From: Macrophomina tecta
Taxonomy: Eukaryota; Ascomycota; Dothideomycetes; Botryosphaeriales; Botryosphaeriaceae
NCBI GenBank assembly: GCA_024180945.1
Contig: JAKSGN010000007.1
Coordinates: 992,001-1,056,000, forward strand
Direction: 5' to 3'
DNA: 64,000 bases
Shown here: one piece after another, positions 1 through 11,500 of the stretch
Layout: every line of letters starts with the position of its first letter
Position numbering within the stretch: the first letter of the stretch is position 1
Translations under genes and position numbers: made by a program
The notes under the pieces: generated by a model
What the model saw: the letters and a program-made list of their open reading frames with translations, nothing else
Told to the model about the DNA's origin: nothing
The model's database searches: none

Positions 1-2088
1 GAGAAGCTTATTAATAAGCGCATAGATAATCTATATAAAGACTTAGAGAAGAATACTTTAGCTATTCTAAAGTCTAGTAATAGTATTATAGTACTCGAGA
101 GGGTCTTTAAGAACGACCCGCGTAATAATACGTACCTTAAGTAGCTATTTAACCCCTCCCTAGCCCTATCTAAGCCTAGCGAAAAATACTAGTATAAGAC
201 TTTTAGCCCTCCCTCCTTAAAAGTTAATCTATCTATTCTAAGCGAGCTACTCGCGTTCGTAAAGAGAAAGACCGAGGCCGAGAACCTAGTAAAGAGTAGT
301 AGGCCGGGAGCTACTAATAGCGAGAAGTAGTAGAAGATAGCGGGTAATGCGGTAGATTAGTAGATATCGGTATTCTAGAAGACTAAGTCGGCTATAGCCT
401 CGTTACCTAAGAAGCTAAGATATATAAATATCTATACTAAGCTAGGCCTCGACCCTAAAAATTTAATAGTTAATGTTAGGGCGAACGACTATAGCGGTAG
501 TTCTAGTAAGGCCTTTTATAAGTTCTAGCCTTATTAGGTTACTAACGTTGCCTAGTTACGCTAAAGAAAGGAGTTATAGAAGAAAAGCTCTATTCTATTT
601 AATAATCCTAGCCTAGGTAAAATTCTAATATCTATAGCCTATCTCGCTAACGTCGGCTAACGCGCCTTTAAAGTTCCTAACGACCCTTATCTTTTCTAGC
701 TAATTGTTATCTCTACTAGCCTTCTAATAAACTAGTATAAGAAGTTTAAAGCGATCTATAAGACGTCTAGCGATATTAGATTTCGTATTATCGGCTAGTC
801 CGGCTTTAAGAAAGACGATTCCCGCTAATAGATATTTACTATAATAACGAACATCGTTAAGGGCCTAGCTAGACTATACTCGTAAGGCTATCTCGACGAT
901 CTTAACCCTAGCCGCTTATCTATCGCCCGGATATTTATCGTCTGCTCGTATAATATATTTAGTATATATATAACTAAGAATAGCTTCCTACTCGACTACT
1001 ATAAGGGAGCGCGCGAGGCTATTAATATACTATAAAAGATACACGCTAGTGCCGCTAAGAGTAAAAAAAAGATAAATAATAAGTCGGCTACGCCGTCTAA
1101 GCCGATAGAGGTTTAGACTAACCCTACTAACGAGCTAGACGAAGACTAGATAGAGAAGCTACTAAAAAGTAAAAAATTTATAAGTTATTTCTTTCTTCTC
1201 TTTTTCTCTCTTTCTTTTTTCTCTAGAATTATATCTAGCTAGCGTATTTTATCTTATAACGAAATTTTATTCTATAACTAAATACCTTTACCTACTATAT
1301 ACTATATATATTTCATTATATAATTAACTACTATATCTATAATTTTTTTCTTCTTTTCTCTCTCTCTCTCTCTCTCTTCTTCTCCTTCTCCTCGCGTAAT
1401 TAATATAGAAGACACTAACTAATCGCGTTATATAGAACGTTATACGCACTCTAAGGCCGCTTCTCGCGCTTATTAAAGATAGGCGGCAGGTGCTCTATTC
1501 TCCGAAAAAGAGCGCTAATAAGAAAAAGAAGAATAAGTATAACTAGATTCTTCGCGGTATATTTAATACGGTTCTACTCGACGAGGCCTATTCTATTAAG
1601 AACGTTAAGTTAACCTAGTTCGCGTCTATTAACAGCCTAGAGACCTAGCGGTATATCTTTAACACGGCTACTCCCGTTCTTAATAAGGCTAAGAACCTTA
1701 TCGCCTATCTAAGACTAATTAAGCCCGACTTTATCCGCTTTCTAGAGTAAGACTTTAGTACGATAGAGAAATAGAGAGAGAACTACTATGGTAAGCTCTA
1801 TAATGGCGATATCGATATAGTCTTTTTTATAGCCTTTAAGACGCTACTCTCTAGCGGCTAGATCTCCGACGGCGATACGGCTACTATTATAAATCGAATC
1901 CTAGACACGATCTAGCTAAAGCGTAGTATAGTAATACCGATAGACTTAGAAAATAAAAAGATATTTAGACTAAGCGATAGCGTCGCGCCCTACGTCGTTA
2001 GCTATGTCGAGTGCGAGCTAGGGCTAGCTAAGTAGAAGTACTATAGTAACGCCGCCTAAAACCTCTATCCTAAGATTAAGAGTGGCGG
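1..2088 (+). pseudogene. RIP-degraded SNF2-family helicase gene, N-terminal/ATPase part
   Basis: Reading through RIP-type stops (TAG/TAA where CAG/CAA is expected) gives one long frame from base 1 to about 1180. It contains a region like the SNF2 entry segment (around 530-570) and a Walker A-like stretch, NNPSLGKILIS, at about 601-633, where SNF2 proteins have D-x-G-x-GKT. After a pyrimidine-rich gap the frame resumes near 1430. It carries a DEAH-box relative, LLDEAYSIKNVK (about 1574-1609), then FNTATPVLNKAKNLIAYLR, the counterpart of SNF2 motif III (TGTP..N...L). SNF2 proteins are DNA-translocating ATPases that remodel chromatin or act in repair. The gene is cut at 2088 by Gypsy A and continues at 16100. 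Its start lies before the window. Family assignment is good. The subfamily cannot be told. Confidence 0.8.
1185..1405 (+). other. Pyrimidine-rich gap inside the helicase gene, probable intron
   Basis: This stretch is dominated by T/C runs and holds no helicase homology, while both flanks encode SNF2 segments in two different frames. A degraded GTAAGT-like donor (ataagt, about 1180) and an AG near 1408 are plausible splice borders. At about 1250-1265 there is a RIP-worn version of the palindromic TCGTCGCGCGACGA-like motif found again at 16.9 kb and in the 24.5-25.9 kb minisatellite. Confidence 0.4.
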
Positions 2089-2588
2089 TATTACGAACCC
2101 TAGGGCATAAGGGCTTTATAACCCCACGGGCGGAAAGCCCGCACGGGAAAAGGCACCGTAGGGGCTAGAAACCTATAAGAATAATAGAGCCGCACTACTA
2201 GTACGCCTATACGGGAAAACCAGCCTTAAGAAAAGACGGCGCGTACGGGCCTAGGTAAGACAGCAATAAAAGCCCGCATAGAAGTAATGCCCATGCGGCA
2301 TAGTAAAACCACGGGAATACCAACTAGATTAAACTCCCGTAGGGAAAGAATGCCTATAAGGAAGAAATTACGAATCCTAAAAGCTAACTTTAGACTAGAG
2401 AAACAAACGGAATAAAGTTAAATAACTTATACGGTCTAAGAGACGATAGTCTAGCAGTAGAATATTCTCTTAACCGATATAAGAAGTCGGATTCTAGAAA
2501 ACAAGCATTAGCGCCTAAATTACGTGCGGTCTACCCGACCTACTTATAGATTAGAAGCCTTAGCAAAGATCTAACCCTTAGAATAATC
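2089..2588 (+). repeat. 5' LTR of Gypsy A, first part (before LINE insertion)
   Basis: It aligns base for base with the start of the 3' LTR (15307 onward), beginning tattacgaaccctagg where the 3' copy has tgttataaaccctagg. It includes one copy of the LINE target duplication (2573-2588). The remainder of the LTR resumes after the LINE at 8207. Confidence 0.95.
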
Positions 2589-2599
2589 CCAACGCCTTA

Positions 2600-4090
2600 C
2601 GACTAGGCGATAACCTACTTTCGCTCTACAAGTACGCCGCATAGCTTAGGACCTAGGCAAAGCAGCTCCTTAATAATATAGGCGAATATAGACGTAGCTT
2701 TTACTACTATACTATCGCCCCGCTAATTAAGAGCGCTATTAGGCTTTACGACAAAACCCTTAGCTAACCAACGCCGGCCGAGCTAAAGGCGGTCGTAAAC
2801 TCAGTCCTCTAGACGGCGAACGATATTAAGAAGAACACTAGCGCTATTAAGCGCACTACTAATACTATTAATACGGTAGCCCCTACTACGCAGTAGAATA
2901 TATAGTAGAGCCCTATAACCTAGGCGCGAGTAGTAGCGCTACAAACAACAGCGACGATATAAACATAGCCTAACCTTACACCGAGCCCAACCGAGAAATA
3001 TCGCGAACTAGTAATTAAGCTTATAGACCCGTAGATAATTAGCTACCTTCGCTCGTAGACCCTAACACACCTAAAAGAACGTATTAACCGTACCCTAAAG
3101 TCGTAGACGGACCCCGAGGTAAATAAGATCTAGATAGTAGCGGCGAAGTAACTTCGGAGCGGGGATATCGCAGTATATATAAGAAACTAGTAAGAGAAGA
3201 AGACGCTATAAAAGAACGTCTATAACTAAATAAAAACTTTTAGAGGGTCGGCGCATATCGTAACGTAGACTTACAGCATTATCGTACACGGCGTATATAT
3301 AAAGTCGATAGATTCCTTAGATATAGAGAATACTATCAAGCTACTCGAGGTAGAGAACAAGCTATTACTCCCCGATACCGAAATTAAATATATAGGCTAG
3401 CTAATTAAGGCTTCTACTAATAAAAGGGCGTCGTCCCTAGTAGTAGAATTTAGTAGACCTAAAGACGCTAACGCAGTAATCACGGGCGAAATAGTATAGT
3501 AAGCGGAGATACTCTTGTACGAGCTCTACGACTAAACGTATAAAGTTAAGTAGTGCTTTAATTACTAGAAATATAGCTATATAGAAACCTAGTATTAAGC
3601 ACCGTAAGCCTACGGCTACTACGTAGGCTAGTATAGCTCTAAGAAATACGGCTAAAAGAAGAATCCGAACGCAGAGCGTAAGTACGCCGCGTATAAGCGC
3701 TCTTATATAGCGTAGAGCGCGGTCTACCTAAAGAGAAAGAAGAAGAAGAATAGAGTAGAGCGAGCTAAGGCTATAAGACTATTTCTTTATCTAAAAAACA
3801 TTAGCAAGAGAGTATTAGCTACGACGTAGATACTAATGCGGATTACTTAACCTATAGAATGAATAACGAACTAAATACTAGTAGTTCCGGCACCACGCCT
3901 AACTAGAAAGCGCGGAAGACTAAGGTCACTATACGCCGAACCTAAAGGCGAGGTAATAAAAAGCGAGCGGTAGGAAGAAATTAATAGCCTTATTAGAACA
4001 AGCTAGTAGCTCCGGAAGAAAGCGCTAGCTATATTAAGCAAATAAATCGTAAATACTTAGTAGCTAAGTATAGAGCTACTTAATAATAAG
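2600..4090 (+). pseudogene. LINE A ORF1 (gag-like, zinc knuckle)
   Basis: A degraded frame of the ORF1 type seen in fungal Tad1 LINEs. The middle is rich in charged residues. A CCHC zinc-knuckle cluster is visible around 3550-3650, where Cys codons survive as TGC or have become TAT/TAC by RIP, starting CFNC. A basic Lys/Arg-rich stretch follows at about 3720-3775. The product would bind the element RNA and DNA. Many in-frame TAG/TAA codons make it non-functional. The start is uncertain because the LINE looks 5'-truncated. Confidence 0.7.
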
Positions 4091-4109
4091 ATTACGATAC
4101 TTAATAATT

Positions 4110-7100
4110 AAAGACCGGTAGATCTCTATCTTATAGTATAACGTTATAAGATCTAGGACTAAGGTAATAGCTCCCCTCTTTCGGGATAGGCGGATACGCG
4201 AGTTCGATATTATTACCCTATAAGAACCGTAGAAGAACTCCTTTTAAGATACGATATACTACCTACTAAAGAGGGAATTTAAGCTAGTATACTACTATAG
4301 TCTAACCCGTGTGTATATTTTTATAAAGAAATAAATAACACTATCCCTATAGACGGCTATCTACTATACGCTAGACCTTTATATAATATACCTTAAAGAA
4401 ATAGATAGTATAACCGAGAACGAAACTATCTATATATATAATATCTATAATCCCCTAAAATCGATTAATAATATAAGTACCCTAGGAGTATTAGTAACGG
4501 CGCTTCGGGATTATCTAGGCGACTACTATATCGTACTCGGGGACTTTAACCTACACTACCCGCTCTAGACTAGACCGACGTACTATCGCTAGGATTAAGA
4601 GATAGATAAGCTAATTCGTATACTAGAAGACTTCTCGCTATAGCTAGTCTCCCCTCTAGAGACCCCGATCTTTAAAAGAGGTAACGCGTAGACTATAATA
4701 GACCTAGTTCTTATAATGATAGAGATACGAGAATATATAATTAAGTACTAAGTAAGACGCGATCTTTAGTAGGATTTAGACTATACCTCGATAGCTATAA
4801 TCCTAGACCTCTTAGCCCCCGTGCGGCCCCCGGAAACGAAGCCGAACTAGAGGTATATAGATACTAAAAAGCTAATATAAGCGTTTCTAAATAATATCTA
4901 CCTAGAAGCAGCCCCGGACTTAATTAAGGCACTAGAGAACTATACTAATAATATAATCTAAGCTATTTAGAAAGCTATTAAAGTATCTACTCTAATATTA
5001 ATAGTCTCTCCTTAGTTACTACCTAGCTAGACAAAGAAATATAAGAAAATTTAAATAGAGATAAGAAGACTCCGTAGAGCCTAATAAAGATCTAGATTAG
5101 ATAAGGACTAGAAAAGGTACCGCTCTATAAGAAACTAGAAAGGCAGACTTATCTAAAAAATACTAGTAGAAGTATCGCGCGAGGATTAAGAATACAGCTA
5201 CGAAAGATAACGGCATCTAGAGATTAGCTAAGTAGGTATAGAACTAGAAAGAACTTAAGTCTAAGTTAGTTCTAGCCCTTCGAAAACCGGACGCAGAACT
5301 CGTAGAGCGATCGAAGAAGAAGCTTAATATACTCTAAAAGACTTTCTTCTTAGAGCCCCTAGAAGCGGACCTATCGGATACTAACGGCTTTAACTACCCG
5401 TAGAAAACCCTCTAGCTAAAGATTATAGAAGAGGAAGTTAAATACGCTATCTAAAAAGTAAAGCTATAGAAAGCCCTAGAGCCCGACGAAATCCTAAATA
5501 GAATCCTATAAAAACTTATATCTATTCTAATCCCGATTCTTATAAAGCTATATAACGCTAGTCTATCGCTAGAACACTACCCAAACTACTTTAGATAGTT
5601 AATTACACTAGCGCTACGAAAGCTAAATAAGAAGAACTATATAGATTCTAAATCTTACCGGCCTATTACTCTTATAAATACTGTAGAGAAACTCCTTAAG
5701 GCTATTATAGCTAGGCGGATAAGCTACCTTATCGAGTACTTTAACCTACTACTATAGAGCTATATCGGAGGCCGAAGGAATTAGTCTACGAAATATATAA
5801 TATACTTACTCGTCGAAGCTATATAAAGCGCATAAAACTCTCTATATTTATAAGTCGCGATACTACTCTAGCTAGACGTATTAGGGGCGTATAATAATAT
5901 ATCTTACTACCATCTACTATATAACTTAAAGAAAAGATGTATAGAAGGTAAGGCGTTAGAATAGATCTAAAGCTTTCTATTAGAAAGAAAGATAATACTA
6001 AAGTTAAGTAACGGGGCGAAAGCGTACTATAGTACGCCTACTAAAATTCCCTAAGATTCTTCTCTATTCCCGATACTATATCTCTTCTATAACGCGGACC
6101 TGCTAGAAGTGTATACGATATAAAAAGTAACGATAATTAAATATATTAACGATGTAAACCTACTAGCAATTAGTCTATTAATAAAAGAGAACTATCGGCA
6201 TTTAGTATCGGCCTATAACTAGGCCGAAATATAGGTAGTAATATACGCGTTAGTATTCGCTATAAAGAAGTATAAACTTACGCACTTCTCTAGAAGCCCT
6301 ACGTTCTTTAATATAGAGTACGGAATTACCCTAGCGAGCTATAATATCCGACTAAGCTATAGCTACCGTTTCCTCGGAGTCCGGTTAGACTAAAAGCTAA
6401 CCGGTAAAGACTATATTAGCTATATCTAGGTAAATAGTATAAAGAGTCTAGCGGCACTAATGAGTATCGCTAAATTAATATAGAAAATCCCTACGCTTAG
6501 CCTACGCTAAATCTATAGAAGTATAATCCTCCCGCATACTCTCTACTACTATAGCGTCTAGGTATTAGGAAATAACGTAAATAAAAATATAGAAACGAAG
6601 CTAAAGAATATAATAAAATAAATCTAATCCCGGGTAGTACAGATTATAGCTAGCGCTTATAGGGCTATATTAAAGGCCGTACTAGATATAGAGCTCTTTC
6701 TCCTCCCCGCAGCATAACTAATTAAGAAAACCATAGGCGAAGTATTTCTAAGAATAGCGTTAAGCCTATTATTTAAAGAAATCGCCCGGCTTATAGAGAA
6801 GAAATAGGGCTCTTATAAACGGACCTCCCTAACGATATCTAGCCCACTCCTACGGATACGTAAACAGTAGAAGGCTAAGCTTAGAAATAAGAATACCGCT
6901 AATATTAAATAAATGCTCCCGCACCTCTTCTTTTCTTAGTAGAGACCGCTACTAGTAGAGATAGTAGGCTCTAGAGAACTAGTAGTAGTATAGTATAACT
7001 AAATCCGGGATAATATAGAAGAAGTACTTATTTATATAAACAGAAGCGTAGTTAACGGCTATATAGACATAGCTATAATAGCCCCTAATATATATATAAG

Positions 7101-8030
7101 CTATAAGAGGTATATTAGATCGACTAAGTTTACTATAGTCTACGTAGCGGAGCTCTAAGGAATTAAAATAGTACTAGAAATTATAAGCACGGCTATCTCG
7201 TAGGGCATTATAAGGTTCTTTATATTTATAGATAACTAAGCGGCGCTATAAGCCCTAATCTACTCTAGTAATTATTCCGGCTAGTAGATACTCGCATCGG
7301 TTATCTTAAAGCTATAGTAGCTCTAGGGAGTAGGTGCTTTCTTTAATTTCTACTAGATCCCCGCTTACTAAGGTATTCCTAGTAACGAATTAGTAGATAC
7401 GCTAGCAAAAACAATAGCATAGCAAGGGCACACTTTAAAGACTAAAGATCGCGCTATAGAACCACGCACGTAAGACAGCTTAATAGCGGCACTTAGATAA
7501 TCTATTTATTAGGTAGTAATAGAGAAGTAGAAGAAGCTCTAGCGAGAAAGTATACGCGGGCGTTAACTATTTAAGATAGTGCCCGAACTAATAAGAAAGT
7601 TACTAGAGCTCTACTATAGTATACTAAAAGTACTAAGCTCGCTAATTATATAGATAAGAACCGATAAGATTAGCCTACGGCACTTCCTCTACTAGAGAAA
7701 AGTACTAGGCGTAATATTCGGTAAATACGAATACGGGCAAGGATTACAAACAGTTAGCCACGTACTATATATATATAGTAGATTTAACGAACTAAGGCTC
7801 ACCTTTCGTATGCCGGATAAGAAGGGGTAGGAGACGCTAGATAATAAATCTAAGAAAGCTACTAAACTAGCATAGTACCACTATAGTAGTAGTAAAGTCT
7901 ATAATAGTAACTAAGCTCCTCGGGTAATTTAGAGCGATATTATACTTATAGTATAAAGCTTAACACTAGAGGAAGACGGAATAGTATACGGAGATTACTA
8001 GCGCTATAGAAAAACCGTACGCTAAGAGAT
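4110..8030 (+). pseudogene. LINE A ORF2: AP endonuclease, reverse transcriptase, RNase H
   Basis: Reading through RIP stops, the frame opens with an endonuclease N-terminus of the ..QYNVQKS.. type near 4135. An Asp-containing GDFNLHYPL motif (about 4540-4570) is the signature of the AP-type endonuclease. The reverse transcriptase middle is marked by the stretch before a fingers/palm segment, around 5990-6110. An RNase H start resembling YTDGS lies at about 7020-7045. A late His/Cys segment, QTVSHVLY (about 7750-7775), is typical of fungal Tad1-type ORF2. The protein would nick target DNA and reverse-transcribe the LINE RNA in place. Dozens of in-frame stops show the copy is dead. Confidence 0.85.
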
Positions 8031-8190
8031 ATATACGTAGAGATATATAGAGTAGATAGAGAGTAAACCGAACTCCGCCGTCTTAATTAGGCTTAAACGG
8101 GCCTAGCGGGCGTAGTAGAGCCGGCTAAGTGCCGTATAGCTACTATTAGCGGCTAGAACGGTCTATAAATTTATTATTATTATTATTATT

Positions 8191-8494
8191 AACCCTTAGA
8201 ATAATCTAATACCACGACTAATCTAATAGTCGTCTTAATCTATAGATTATTATAGCTTTTCTATAGTATATAAATACACTCCTTAGATAGTACTTTAATC
8301 TTTATAGTTAACTTAAAGTTCTAATATAACCCTATTAGAGGTAACAAGCCTAACGCGCACCGCGTACTAATATATTACGTGATTACTACTATCGTTCTAA
8401 TTCTTTACCCTTCTCTTATTCTTTAAGGTAAACCCTTTAGCTACCTAATCCTACTAGGCGATTTTAAAGCCTAGTAGAAGAGGCCGCCGTTATA
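8191..8494 (+). repeat. 5' LTR of Gypsy A, second part (with target duplication)
   Basis: It begins with the second copy of the LINE target duplication (8191-8206), then continues the LTR exactly where 2588 stopped, ending ..gaggccgccgttata at 8494. The two parts together give 788 bp, the same as the 3' LTR. The following bases, ctttaactactattcttata, should be the primer binding region. The same string follows the LTRs of Gypsy B and C. Confidence 0.93.
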
Positions 8495-8559
8495 CTTTAA
8501 CTACTATTCTTATAAGAAAAGGCAGTTCCGAGAAGAGAAATACTTAACGATAAGATAGT

Positions 8560-11500
8560 ATTACCCGATACTTAATGCTAACTAAGTAATATAATAAACG
8601 ACGTCGATATAAATAATAATGGTCCCCTATAGCCAACTATAGCCGACCTCTTTTAGGTTATTTAAGACATGCAAGACCAGATCGGCGAACTACGTAGATA
8701 ACTCTAGGAGTAGACTAACGAGAACACCTAGCTCTATTAATAAATAGGCGAACTTCGTAACTAAGCTATTCTAATAACCCCTACCCCGGCACCTATTTAT
8801 ACTCTGATATTAACAACAACTTAACCTTCTAATAGAAGTACGAAGACGGCTAAGCTAAATCTATTCTACGGTAACTAAAAGAAGCTCTAGACCTTTCTCT
8901 TATAACTTAACTTATACTTCTTCTTTAACTCCAGAGACTTCCCTACTAACGATAAGAAGGTAATATTCGCAGCTATCTACCTCCGCGATATTACGGTATA
9001 GTAGTTCGAGCCCTACCTTAGAGACCGAATAGAGAAAGAACTAGAAGTATATAAGAAGAATACTAAGAAAGTCCTTAGTAGCTATAAGTACTTTATAGCT
9101 TAGATTAAACAAAGCTTTAGAGACCTCGACGAGGTAAATAAGGCCCGACGAGCTATTATAAATATCTACTAGAAGACCTTAGTAGCGGACTATACTATAG
9201 AATTCTAAAAGGCCGTAGCATACGTAGATAACTAGTCCGACCGCGCCCTTATAGACCACTACTACCGAGGACTTAAGAAAAGGGTTAAAGACTAACTTAT
9301 AATATAAGACGATTCTAAGACCCTAGACAAGCTTATTAAGCTAGCTATTAAATGCGATAACCGCCTCTTCGAGCGCTAATCTAAGAAGTATAAGGTAAAC
9401 TACGAAGCTAATACTTCGCGCCTAGCGCGCCCTAGACATACTTAGAAAGAAGAAGATACTATAGAGCTAGATAATATTAACCGCCGAAACAACCTACCTA
9501 AAAGGGATAACTATTATAGGGGAAAGAACAACGGCTATAAGGAAAAACAATATAAAGAATAGACCCTAGAGTAAAAATAAAGGTTTAAAAAAGAACTATA
9601 CGTCTACTATAATAAGACTTAGGAAAAGACACACTACTACCTTAAAAAGAATAAATAAGTCTCGGCTATAACGTAAGAACCGAAAAGCCGAGAAGTCTCT
9701 ACGATTACTAAGTAAGAAAACCCCTTTAACGAGTTCGATAAATAACGCGAAGAGAGCTAGAGCCCTAAGTATTAGAAGCTTAGCTAAATAGCCTACTACG
9801 ATAATAACTATACTACCTACTAAAGCGACAAGAACGCCATAGACTAGTACTCTAAGAAGCTATAATATATTAATACGATTCTAAGAGTAGAGAAAGAGCT
9901 TATTAAAGCCTTTTCTAATAATGAAGACCTAGTCGACAGCGATACGGGAAAACTATATAATAGTACCCTAGAGTTAAGCACGACCGATAACGAGTAATAG
10001 TAGGACGAAGCTATACTTATAAGAATAACTAAATACCTAACCTAATACGGAGAGACACGCCGCGTTACCGATAGCCTAGAGCCTACGGTTACCTAGATTC
10101 TAGGCCCTATAATTAACCTCGGGACGTAGCAATATAAGATATAGTAAGAAAAGATATACGCACGCGTATAGTAAGATAATACCTAGAACCCCTAGAAAAA
10201 ATTACTACTCGAGACGGCCGACGAACTCGTATCTTAGCTAGAGAACGAGATATAGAGGGCATAATAATAGTAAGACCTATAGTATCTCTATAATATAGCC
10301 TATACCCTCTATTAGTACGGTATAGTAACTAGAAATAGGGGCACCTTATAATAGATACCCTACGAAAAATATGACATACCTACCTTCTAGTATTAGGTCC
10401 GAAATGGATGGATCTACTAGAGACGACTAATTAAACGCGGTAGATAGACGTAATAGAAAGATACCCTAATTCTAGTTAATAAATAGAACGAGTACATCCG
10501 TTATAAAATAACGGGGCGATCTATATTAAAAAACTAGACGGCTCCCCTAGATAGGGACCCTAGGAGAGGCCGTTAGATAGGTTCCTTAACTAAATTACAC
10601 GTATAACGAACGGAATTATACCTACGAAATTAAACCTATATTAACTTTTATATATCCCAGTTATATTCTACGGGAAAAAGGCAATGGCTATAATCGATAA
10701 CGGCGTATAAGGCGCATTCGTTAACCCTAAGTTTATCGTTAAGAACTAACTACCCTAGTAAGCTAAGAATTACCCTTATTAGCTAAGTACGGTGGACGGC
10801 TCCCTAGCGAAATATAAAAATAGCTAGATATAAATTAAAATAGAGAAAGCACCCCTTACCGTCGGTAATTACTAAGAACAAATTAACCTCGACATAATAA
10901 TAATCCCCGAATATAATATTATCCTAGGAATATCGTAGCTAAAGACTTACGAGCCATATATTAGCTAGAAAATAGAGACTATTACGTTTCCTAATAAATA
11001 CTATAGACGCTACCTCGCAACGGCAAGAAGAAGCTAATAGAGCTAGAAAGAAGCGCTAGAGCCTAAAAGCTAAAGCGAAACCTTTAAGCTAAAATAGCGG
11101 GATAATAACGTACCCGTAGATATTAAGACTATTAGCTATTAAGCGTTAAAACTTATAATAAGATGAGGAGAAAAGGCCTATATAATTTATATAAGGCCTA
11201 GTAAAGATATCGAGTAGAAGACTCTTACTCGTACGAAATAGAGCCTTACGAATAAGAATAAGGATAGCCTAAAGCTAGTCGAAAAAGACTACTCCTAGAG
11301 ACTTAATAGACGATATGGCTATCTAGATAAAATAGATACTAGTCCCCTCGGGTATAAGAGCTATAACGATAAAGATATTTCGATAGCCGAGGTTAGCGTA
11401 GACCTTAGTAGAATTATAAGGCCTACTACGAATAAATTAGCACCTATACTAGAATTAAAGATACTTCTACGAGAGTTCTAAGATATACTAAGAATATTCT

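Larger units (their letters stand above)
2589..8190 (+). mobile_element. Tad1-like non-LTR retrotransposon (LINE A), RIP-degraded
   Basis: The element is flanked by a 16-bp target duplication (aacccttagaataatc at 2573-2588 and 8191-8206) and ends in a short (ATT)n tail at 8170-8190. Both features are typical of target-primed insertion of I/Tad1-group LINEs. It has ORF1 with zinc knuckles and ORF2 with AP-type endonuclease, reverse transcriptase and RNase H. A related copy lies on the minus strand at 37142-40740 and extends about 80-100 bp further at the 5' end, so copy A is probably slightly 5'-truncated. Stops are almost all TAG/TAA from CAG/CAA. Confidence 0.93.
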
